Assembly: GCF_025562715.2 (NCBI RefSeq)
Contig: NZ_JAPFCC010000001.1
Coordinates: 6,162,001 to 6,226,000 of the forward strand
Direction of reading: 5' to 3'
Length of the DNA stretch: 64,000 nt
Source: Endozoicomonas gorgoniicola
GTDB lineage: Bacteria; Pseudomonadota; Gammaproteobacteria; Pseudomonadales; Endozoicomonadaceae
Positions 35,415 through 42,570 of the stretch are shown here, one piece after another. Below the pieces are notes generated by a model that was not told the origin of the DNA, did no database searches, and saw only the letters and a program-made list of their open reading frames with translations. The first letter of the stretch is position 1. Each line of letters starts with the position of its first letter. A program made the translations under genes and the position numbers.

Positions 35415-35680
35415 GTGAACCGCTGTGAATGCGGCTGAGAAGAGCAAAAGAAAGTGGCGGAAAAATTAAATTCCGTGAACCGCTGTGAATGCGGCTGAGA
35501 AGTGATATTCAGAACTTTGTATCGGCAGCTTACGGTGAACCGCTGTGAATGCGGCTGAGAAGACTTTCAACTGTGTATTCATCTGGAAAACCGAGTGAAC
35601 CGCTGTGAATGCGGCTGAAGAGGGCCTCATCAGCGAGCCTCTGCTGAAGCTCGTGAACCGCTGTGAATGCAGCAATTGAG
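35415..35680 (+). CRISPR. type I-F-like CRISPR array, five repeats, four spacers, divergent 3' end
   Basis: Repeats of 28 bases at 35415, 35475 and 35535 are identical (GTGAACCGC...GGCTGAGAAG, stem CCGC/GCGG as in I-F repeats). The fourth (35595-35622) ends CTGAAGAG in place of CTGAGAAG, and the fifth (35653-35680) is changed over its last 10 bases but can still fold as GCTG/CAGC. Spacers 1-3 are 32 bases (35443-35474, 35503-35534, 35563-35594); spacer 4 is 30 bases (35623-35652). The AT-rich leader is 35300-35414. Array and cas genes are co-oriented. No cas1 or cas2 is present for acquisition. Confidence 0.93.
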
Positions 35681-35985
35681 TGGACGTTCCATGAACACCC
35701 TTCTTGTCAGAGTTCTATCCACATATTCTGTTAACAACCCTGTGGAAAACCCCATAATCCCTTGCTCCTTCGACCTTTCTTCAAAGTCAATGGCCTTTTT
35801 CCAACCAGAGTTTTTCAAGGTACTGCAGAGTTAAGCCTGTCTGTTTTGATGGGGTAAGTCCGGGTAATTATGCAGTGGTGGCCGGATGGCTCTGGAATAC
35901 CCAGAGCTATCCTATAGAATATTCAAAGCGCCTTTTTGCTGGTTTTGATACACTTTTTGCGAACATCTGAACGACAGGGGGAAAT
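35681..35985. other. gene-free stretch downstream of the array
   Basis: About 300 bases without a credible gene. No further repeat copy and no terminator with a T run was found. The short reading frames here are not supported. Confidence 0.5.
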
Positions 35986-36204
35986 ATGCGTTTTTTCATT
36001 CTGGTTGGCGTGCCTGTCGCTCTTGCATTTCTTTTGGTTGGAGTATGGTACTGGTATGACCAGCACCTGCTCTGGCTCTGGATGAGTGGCATGATGCTGA
36101 CGGTTGCCAGCTTGGGAGGGATTTTTTGGTATGTGTGCTGGTTAGATGAAAAAGGAGCCGACAAAGCGCAATCCACCCAAACAAAGCCTCTTCCACTGGA
36201 GTGA
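35986..36204 (+). CDS. small two-helix membrane protein
   Basis: 72 residues with two membrane segments (FFILVGVPVALAFLLVGVWYW and LLWLWMSGMMLTVASLGGIFWYVCWL) and a short charged tail. AGGGGG lies 4 bases before ATG, a good ribosome site. No known family or toxin motif recognised. Transposon cargo between the array and the zinc-ribbon gene. Confidence 0.55.
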   Translation: MRFFILVGVPVALAFLLVGVWYWYDQHLLWLWMSGMMLTVASLGGIFWYVCWLDEKGADKAQSTQTKPLPLE

Positions 36205-36259
36205 GGTGTGTTGTCAGAAAGCTTGCCTGATCGATATTCTTGGGAGAAGTAAACAGCGC

Positions 36260-36493
36260 TCAATATTCGCTCTTACGGCAGAAATCTGAGATCAACTCAT
36301 GAAGGCAATCTGAGCATAGTTCGCACTGAACCCGATAACCATCTTCGAAGGCGGAACGATATCCGGCGGTGAAATCGATTCGCAATATTTCCTGATAGGC
36401 GTAATTGTCTTTGCTGTATAATTTTTTGCAGCGATCGCACTCGATAGCCACTTCGATATCTTGTTGAATCTGTTTTTGTTCGGTTTTGATCAT
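36260..36493 (-). CDS. small zinc-ribbon protein
   Basis: 77 residues with two cysteine pairs, C-D-R-C near residue 19-22 and C-E-L-C-S-D-C near 58-64, that could hold one zinc ion. No other motif. GAGGCG lies 8 bases before the ATG. Function unknown; possibly nucleic-acid or protein binding. Cargo of the transposon. Confidence 0.6.
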   Translation of the reverse strand: MIKTEQKQIQQDIEVAIECDRCKKLYSKDNYAYQEILRIDFTAGYRSAFEDGYRVQCELCSDCLHELISDFCRKSEY

Positions 36494-36502
36494 AGTGCGC
36501 CT

Positions 36503-36835
36503 CTATTCAGACCAGAAGTGGCCAACCAGTGCCACAGAATTACTGTATGGTTCATCAAGAACCATATCATCGATACTCAGCGTGCCGCCAACAAGGCATA
36601 AGTTTTGGGCGGCTTCATCGAACATGTCTTTTGGTTGGTAATTTTCGCGCTGAAGAAAGCGGTTAACGCTATCGTGAGAAATGCCAGCCACTTCTGCCAA
36701 CCTTGTGCATGTTGATGATTTAGGCTCGCTGATCAAAAATCCCATGTATTGTGGAAGTGTGCATTTTGCAGTTGTTGGGCGAGTAGTACTTCTCACTTTC
36801 GTCCCTGAAAGATAGTCATTTGTGGCTATTATCAA
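36503..36835 (-). pseudogene. truncated IS transposase, N-terminal part
   Basis: The conserved-looking part is YMGFLISEPKSSTCTRLAEVAGISHDSVNRFLQRENYQPKDMFDEAAQNLCLVGGTLSIDDMVLDEPYSNSVALVGHFWS, the N-terminal DDE-transposase region with the first catalytic aspartate in SIDD. The protein stops abruptly right after it, so roughly three quarters of a transposase is missing. An IS family cannot be fixed by eye. Confidence 0.7.
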
Positions 36836-37000
36836 ATTTTAAAGCCTGCTGTCAATGCGTAAGTCCTATTGGTGACAACACACCAGATCAGGTGTATTTT
36901 AAGCAAGCAGCCTGAGATCTGAATAGCAATGAATCAGAACTTCACTTACTGCTCAGGCTGTTTGACTACTGGAGGCCAATTCAAATAGAAGGAGTTCAAA

Positions 37001-38993
37001 ATGATAAAAGGCGATCATCTAGTTTCCCAAAGATTAGGTTACACCCACCATGGTTTGTATATAGGAAATGGAATGGTTATCCATTATTCAGGTTTTTCTG
37101 AATTATTTGACAAAGGCTCTATCGAAAAAACGACACTTGAAGACTTTGAACAAGGAAGCAATTCTTCGGTCAAAAATCATCTTGTGTCTCTTTACGATGC
37201 AAATGAACGAATAGAACGAGCTTATTCAAAGCTTGGAGAAGACTCATATAATCTTATCTTCAACAATTGTGAGCATTTTGTTAATTGGTGTTTCAACGGT
37301 CTTAAAATTAGCTCACAAGTTAATAATGCAGCTGTTACAGTTGTAAGGTTCTTCCTTAATTTAAGTGGGTGATTTAGCATAGTCAGAACCACTCAATGCA
37401 AGGGGGCCGAGATGCGTGGCAAGCAACTGTACTCTCAGATACTGGGTATTCAAAGCCCTTGGTCAGTGTCTAATGTAGAGCTTTCTGTTAAGGACAGTCA
37501 GTAGAAGTTCACATTGAGCATAATAGCAAAAAGTCCTGCAAATGTAGTCGTTGTGGCAAACCCTGCCCAGGTTGTGATCACGTTGTCCAGAAGTGGCGTC
37601 ACCTTGATACATGCCAGTTTCAAACCATCCTTGTTGCCAATGTTCCCCGTACCAAGTGTCCTGAGCATGGTGTGCTGGCGACACGAGTTCCATGGGCTGA
37701 AGCTGGCTCTCGTTATACTGCGCTGTTTGAAGCACTGGTTATTGACTGGTTGAAAGAGGCTACAACCCAAGCAGTTGCACAACAGATGAAGCTTAGTTGG
37801 ACTGCCATAGACGGTATTCAGCAACGCGCTGTAAAGCGTGGACTGGAGCGCAGGGAGGCAAAGCCACCGAAGCGATAGCGGTCGATGTAACCTCTTTTCA
37901 GAAACGGCATGAATATGTCACTGTCATCACGGATCATCTTGAAGGCGTTGTGGTACATGTTGCCGATGACAGTAAGAGTGACAGCCTCAATGAGTACTTT
38001 GATACCTTGCCTGAAGAGCAGAAAAACGGGATTGAGTGTGTATCAATGGACATGTCTAAGGCTTACATCAAGTCGGTCAGGAAAAATGTTCCCGAGGCTG
38101 AGCTACGGATAGCATTCGACAAATTTCATGTTGCACAGTCGCTTGGCAAAGCCGTTAATCAGGTACGCATACAAGAGAATAAAACTCTACTGACACAGGG
38201 TGTAGAACTTCTCAAAGGAACTCGCTTTGACTGGCTGACGAACCCTGAAAACATGTCTGAGGAAAAATGGGAAGCCTTTGAACCACTGAGGAACTCGACG
38301 TTGAAAACCGCCCGAGCCTTGGCTATGCGGGAGATGGCTATGTCGTTATGGGATTACAGGTCGAGAGCTTGGGCAGTCAAAGCCTGGAAGCGCTGGTTGA
38401 GTTGGGCGCAACGCTGTCGTCTCGAGCCGATCAAGGAGGTTGACAGAATGGTCAAGGAGCATTTGTGGGGGATAGTGAATGCTATTGTTCTCAATGCAAA
38501 CAATGGGCGTGCGGAAGGTATCAACAGCAAAATCCAAAGTCTGAAGAGCCGCGCTTGCGGGTACAGAAGCCGGGAACGATACAATACAGCGATCTACTTT
38601 CATCTCGGAGGATTAGACTTGTATCCAAGCGGAGTGAATCGTTGAAAATCGCCCACTCAAACAAGTGAAGAGCCAGTTGCAATTGCGCGTGAATACGCAA
38701 AAAGAAAAGGTGCTGAAACTGCTGCATCTATAGTTGCACATCAGGCAGCGAGAACAACTACTACTAAAACCGCAGAAGTAGCAATAACATCTGCAGTTGC
38801 CAAATCAGCAGTTTCCACTACTGCAAGTACAGCAGCAGGTGTAACAGCTGCAAGTGCTGTAACTGGTACTACTGCCGCCGGGGTTGCATCAGCTGTAGCG
38901 GCGGGTTCCATTGCATCTGTTGCTGCCCCGGTTGCAGTCGCTGTTGGTGTTGGGTATGGCGTGAAAAAAGTATTTGATTGGTTGCTAGATTAA
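37001..38993 (+). pseudogene. LRAT-domain protein gene split by an ISL3 element
   Basis: The 5' part (37001-37346) encodes an LRAT-type (NlpC/P60-fold) domain: MIKGDHLVSQRLGYTHHGLYIGNGMVIHYSGF with the catalytic histidine region, and the nucleophile cysteine in NLIFNNCEHFVNWC. The 3' part (38683-38993) encodes an alanine- and threonine-rich hydrophobic region ending GVGYGVKKVFDWLLD. Joining them at the duplicated 8 bases gives one frame of 218 residues (657 bases, a multiple of three). Family members are thiol acyltransferases or hydrolases acting on lipids. GGAG precedes the ATG. As it stands the 5' piece makes a 123-residue protein ending inside the IS, which may keep the LRAT domain. Confidence 0.85.
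37347..38674 (+). mobile_element. ISL3-family insertion sequence, decayed
   Basis: 1328 bases with imperfect terminal inverted repeats (GGTTCTTCC... at 37347; reverse complement GGCTCTTCACTTG... at 38674, about 20 of the first 28 positions alike). The flanks AGTTGTAA (37339-37346) and AGTTGCAA (38675-38682) are an 8-base duplication with one mismatch, the size expected for ISL3. The transposase frame starts near 37412 and shows SCKCSRCGKPCPGCDHVV (zinc finger) and QSLGKAVNQVR, but is broken by frameshifts near 37500 and 37876, so the element is immobile by itself. Confidence 0.88.
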
Positions 38994-39037
38994 ATATCCA
39001 GCATGTAAATCGGGCAAGGGTTGGTTTTTCTCCAACT

Positions 39038-39117
39038 CTCCCCAGTTGAGTCACCCAAAGGAACTTCCCCCAGACGCTCACAGAACCGTACTTGAACCTC
39101 TCAGCTCATACAGCTCC
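39038..39117 (-). ncRNA. group II intron 3'-end remnant (domain V region)
   Basis: Read on the minus strand the stretch starts GGAGCTGTATGAGCTGAGAG and continues to GTACGGTTCTGTGAGCGTC, the familiar sequence of bacterial group II intron domain V and its surroundings (GAGC...GTACGGTTC stem). No reverse-transcriptase gene remains next to it. The rest of the gap from about 39120 to 39248 shows no other signal. Confidence 0.6.
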
Positions 39118-39248
39118 TTATCCAACCGCCGACACACGGCCAATGTGGCAGGACGATAGTTTTGTTCTCCTGTCGATAGAGTCGAACCGGATAAAGCGGG
39201 GATGCGCAACGATTTATTCATTACCTGTCGGATGACAATACAATAGTC

Positions 39249-39995
39249 TCAGTCATCATCCTTTTGTTCAAATAACCAGCGAAAATACCTTTCCGGGGCT
39301 TCAAGGAAAGACTTTGTCAGTTGGTAGTGACTGCTGTCCTGATAGTTTATTTCTTTGATGCAGCCATCATCAAAACTGATCACTTTTGCACCCGGATAGC
39401 TCAACAGGATAGGAGAGTGAGTTGCAATCAGAAATTGTGCATGACCGGGAACTTCCAGTTGATTGATGATACTCATGAATGTGAGCTGTCTTTGTGGAGA
39501 AAGAGCGGCTTCCGGCTCGTCGAGAATATAGAACCCCTGTTCAAACCTGTTTTCAAATAATGCCAGAAAGGACTCACCGTGTGATTGCTTGTGTAATGAC
39601 TTCCCCCCGTAAGCACGCAGGTCTGAAGCCGTTTCAATGTAAGTAGCGAAGTTGAAAAAGCTTTCAGCCCTTAGAAAGAACCCCTCTGTAGTCCTTGGCA
39701 TCCATGATAAGCTGAGCGCACTGGCCAATTCAGAACGATCTTCGAATTGCTCCCTATAATGGTCTCTATTCCCTCCTTCAGGGTTGAAGCCACAGCACTC
39801 TGCTATGGCTTCCAGCAACGTGGACTTCCCGCTACCATTTTCGCCAACCAGCATGGTTACTTTTGAATCAAGGGTAATATTAATTCCATTCTCAAAAGCA
39901 GGGATATTGAAGGGAAAGCGACTTCTCTCGAACCGTTCTTCAAGACTGGAAATTCTATGCAGAAAAGGAGAGCCAAAGCTTAGTCTGCTTCTCAT
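39249..39995 (-). CDS. AAA/ABC-type ATPase (RecF/SbcC-like)
   Basis: 248 residues from ATG 39995 (GGTGA upstream; GTG 40007 is possible). Walker A is VGENGSGKSTLLEAIAECCG near residues 52-60, the signature region reads SHGESFLALFENRF near 140, Walker B is YILDEPEAALSPQRQL near 157-165, and the switch histidine is in LIATHSPIL. This is a single-domain ATPase of the kind that predicts OLD-like or defence-associated ATPases, but it lacks a TOPRIM or nuclease domain. It is the last cargo gene before the left end and has no partner gene on the same strand. Function unknown. Confidence 0.78.
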   Translation of the reverse strand: MRSRLSFGSPFLHRISSLEERFERSRFPFNIPAFENGINITLDSKVTMLVGENGSGKSTLLEAIAECCGFNPEGGNRDHYREQFEDRSELASALSLSWMPRTTEGFFLRAESFFNFATYIETASDLRAYGGKSLHKQSHGESFLALFENRFEQGFYILDEPEAALSPQRQLTFMSIINQLEVPGHAQFLIATHSPILLSYPGAKVISFDDGCIKEINYQDSSHYQLTKSFLEAPERYFRWLFEQKDDD

Positions 39996-40285
39996 ATAAT
40001 GTTTCACCTGCTTGCTTAAGGTTGCTTTGCAGCATTCATTATATTCAGGTTTATTTCTTTCGGATAATTACCCTGATGAAAATACAGCGAGCGATAGATT
40101 TTTCTTGTACACATGTTATACATGGAACTTGTGTGTACCGTAGACGTTAGAAGAATTCTGATGGCCAGATGTTACTGGAACGGGTGGCAGAATGCGCTGG
40201 CATACTCATCTTGACAGACTCATGCTGAATCCCGACTTTAGAATATCTAGTAACGCTTCAACCTGCTGATTTATAAGGAAAATTT

Positions 40286-40438
40286 CGTTTACCGACTTAT
40301 TGCACACTAATGTTAGGAGTTGAAATAGTCTATTTACCGACTAAATTATAAGTTAAATTTTCAAACGAATGTTTTAATGTTAGATATATCAAGAGGTTAG
40401 GAGCTCTCTCATTTACCGACTCTATTGCCTATCCCACA
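40286..40438 (-). repeat. transposon left end with three spaced TnsB-type sites
   Basis: On the minus strand the core AGTCGGTAAA occurs near 40420-40409, 40343-40329 and 40298-40286, separated by about 78 and 45 bases. Three non-abutting sites is the pattern of the Tn7 left end. The terminal bases at 40436-40438 are ACA. Confidence 0.85.
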
Positions 40439-40459
40439 CGCTGGTTGACCGTCATAATG

Positions 40460-40835
40460 GGGGGCACCGAATCAGAACTCTGTCATGCTGGACTCAGCTC
40501 GTCGCCATGATATTTGCACAACTGCCGAGTCGGGTTTCCATTCGGGATTTGGTTGAGAATTTTGAGACTTTTTTCTTTCTGCCGCCGCAGTAGGGCAGAC
40601 TATTCTCGGTCAGGCTCCTCGGGGAGTAGTCAACGACATGGTGCGTATGATTGACTCCACGACTATCGGTTTGAATTTGGGTGCGGTTCTCTAAATAAAA
40701 AGGGGCTGTTCAGTAACAGCCAGAAGGGAACTGATGGCAGTGCCAGCCTGTACAGCCTGATTGAAACCGCCAAGGCCTGTGACCTGGAACCCTATGCCTA
40801 TCTGAAAGGGGTTTTTACTCAGTTGCCTTCTGTAA
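40460..40835 (+). pseudogene. IS4 and IS66 transposase remnants
   Basis: From about 40460 to 40695 a broken frame encodes SCWTQLVAMIFAQLPSRVSIRDLVENFE and then VNDMVRMIDSTTIGLNL, typical of IS4-type transposases. From about 40700 to 40835 another frame reads NSQKGTDGSASLYSLIETAKACDLEPYAYLKGVFTQLPS, the C-terminal end of an IS66 TnpC. Both are fragments just outside the left end of the transposon. Confidence 0.75.
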
Positions 40836-40837
40836 AA

Positions 40838-42570
40838 CCGTCATTCAGCACCTATATCAGGAATAAATCTCTTGGTACGGTCGACCAAGAATTGAAATGA
40901 TGGTTAATTGCCTCTCCTGCAAGCCAACGACATGTTTTTCATGACCATCGACCAATAAAACATTAATTCCCTGAAAGCAAAAAAATACCCAGCGTGCAGT
41001 CGGATTCTGATAGGGCTTTCGCTTCATATCCGGAAAGAACCTACTCTGACGCTTTAATTCATGCCTGATTCGATGCTGTATCGCTGCGTAGACTAACAGG
41101 CAAAGCGTCATCACCATAAGCAACGCTTCTATACGTTCCGGCTTCTTTAAAAACAGCGAGGAGACCAGAAATTCAGGGCTTTTAAGAAACCGAAATCCAC
41201 GCTCCACCGACTGCTGTGATTTATAAGTGCTCAACACTTCTGCTGAACTTAGCCGGCTCCTGTCCAGATCATTTGTTGCCAACACAAAGCACCCCAGGGA
41301 AGCCTCTGCTACTTTACGACAGTCAACGGATACCCAAGGATGACCGCTGACATAATACTCCACGCTATCTGGTTTGCTGTCTTTCTCCGGACGTCCCACT
41401 TTGGTATAGCATGGTTTTGTCGTAATTACAGGTTCTGCCTGACAATAATTGCTTTTTGATTGCCACTCATTGAACGCACGCAATGCGTCCGTTTCACACT
41501 TGAACGGTTTCTTCGCCAGCTTGCTGGTCAGTGCTTCCGCTTCTTTTTCTGACTTTTTCAACAGTTTTTTGAGCAGTGTTTTCTGTTCGCTTTTCCGAGC
41601 CTGTTCACTGCGAATCAGAACCCACCGTTGAGATACATCCGCATAGTCGGACAGTACTTCGCAGCTCTCATAACCTTCGGCATCTTCAACCGGTGTCATC
41701 GCACAAGAAGCGACACTGTCCACAAGCTCTCTTGCGGATTTTATTTTAGCCGGAACCCGGGTGATGAACTGTTGCTTTTGCTGATGCAATATCTGTACAT
41801 TGTCTGTTGTATAAAGTGCAGCATCGCCGATCAGGTAACGATTATTCAGCGCCTCTTTGTAGCATTTCAAATGCTTGCTGATGACTTTTTTAAAATTAGT
41901 GTTGTCGTTTATATTGCCACTGGATGCGGCCATGAATACGGGAATACCCGCCTGATTTTCAGTCATTAGGAGCAGTATCGCCTGATTTAATTCAGGTCGG
42001 TGATCTCTGCTGTATCCACGACAGATTTTAATGCAGTTCAGATCTTCTTCATCGACTTCAGACTCACTGTTATAACGACCGTCCACATGAAAGCTGGTTG
42101 AATCAAGATTCAGAGCATTACACGGCAGTTTCAAGACATTAACGGCCTTGACAGCCAGTGATAAATAGACCTCACTTACACCCAGTTCAAAAATTTGATC
42201 CAAGGCTCTGCCGAGTACACTTTCGTTGATATGTTCCGGCTCTATACCCGGCCGAATAAGTTTATCCAGTGGTTTGTCGGCGTGAAACTCAGGGAACATG
42301 TGGAGTGTGCGAGCAGTGAAGCCCAGTCCGTTAAGCAGCATTGAGACAACGGTTTCTCCGAAGGAAATCTTTCTGGTTTCAGATTGGTTGGGAACCAGAG
42401 AATCCAAGAGGTTAGCGATCCCGAGCTCTTTGCACATACCGGCCACCAACCCCGTATGGTCGATGCGTTGAATGTGAAATTGATGAGGTTGCATGGCATA
42501 TGCTCAGTCTGAAAATTTTTTACATTTTAGATGGTTTTAGGAAATTCTCAGATTAAGTGCTGAATGACGG
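40838..42570 (-). mobile_element. IS1634-type insertion sequence, apparently intact
   Basis: About 1733 bases. Terminal inverted repeats share CCGTCATTCAGCAC at both ends (40838 onward and, reversed, 42570 back), and GTAAAA duplicated at 40832-40837 and 42571-42576 is the target duplication. It contains one full transposase gene. Confidence 0.85.
40857..42494 (-). CDS. IS1634-type transposase
   Basis: 545 residues with an N-terminal DUF4277-like region (HTGLVAGMCKELGIANLLDSLVP), then a DDE domain: LNLDSTSFHVDGRY (first aspartate), RYLIGDAALYTTDN (second), and the C-terminal YKSQQSVERGFRFLKSPEF with the glutamate and the Y-x2-R/Q...E-R signature of IS4-superfamily enzymes. The frame is complete with no interruption, so the IS may be active. 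No other gene in the element. Confidence 0.88.
   Translation of the reverse strand: MQPHQFHIQRIDHTGLVAGMCKELGIANLLDSLVPNQSETRKISFGETVVSMLLNGLGFTARTLHMFPEFHADKPLDKLIRPGIEPEHINESVLGRALDQIFELGVSEVYLSLAVKAVNVLKLPCNALNLDSTSFHVDGRYNSESEVDEEDLNCIKICRGYSRDHRPELNQAILLLMTENQAGIPVFMAASSGNINDNTNFKKVISKHLKCYKEALNNRYLIGDAALYTTDNVQILHQQKQQFITRVPAKIKSARELVDSVASCAMTPVEDAEGYESCEVLSDYADVSQRWVLIRSEQARKSEQKTLLKKLLKKSEKEAEALTSKLAKKPFKCETDALRAFNEWQSKSNYCQAEPVITTKPCYTKVGRPEKDSKPDSVEYYVSGHPWVSVDCRKVAEASLGCFVLATNDLDRSRLSSAEVLSTYKSQQSVERGFRFLKSPEFLVSSLFLKKPERIEALLMVMTLCLLVYAAIQHRIRHELKRQSRFFPDMKRKPYQNPTARWVFFCFQGINVLLVDGHEKHVVGLQERQLTIISILGRPYQEIYS

Larger units (their letters stand above)
15073..40438. mobile_element. 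Tn7-like CRISPR-associated transposon (type I-F CAST) with unfused cas8f and cas5f
   Basis: A complete element of about 25.4 kb. The first 28 bases at 15073 (beginning TGTGAGATAGGCAATAGAGT) match the reverse complement of the last 28 bases ending at 40438 (beginning TGTGGGATAGGCAATAGAGT) with two mismatches. CGCT occurs immediately outside both ends (15069-15072 and 40439-40442), consistent with a 5-bp target duplication that has lost or changed one base. Inside are tnsA, tnsB, tnsC, a TnsD-like tniQ, a possible tnsE-like gene, a type I restriction-modification cargo, cas8f-cas5f-cas7f-cas6f, a CRISPR array, small cargo genes and an ATPase. No cas1, cas2 or cas3 is present. The insertion point is the 3' end of yhcC. 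Confidence 0.93.

Noticed and set aside
15222..35680. Presence of cas1, cas2 or cas3 in the element
   Set aside because: No protein with HD nuclease plus helicase motifs next to the cas genes, and no Cas1-like protein; the only helicase is HsdR of the restriction system.
35205..35818. Minus-strand reading frames across the CRISPR array
   Set aside because: They encode repeated AAFTAVH phrases, which are only translations of the repeats.
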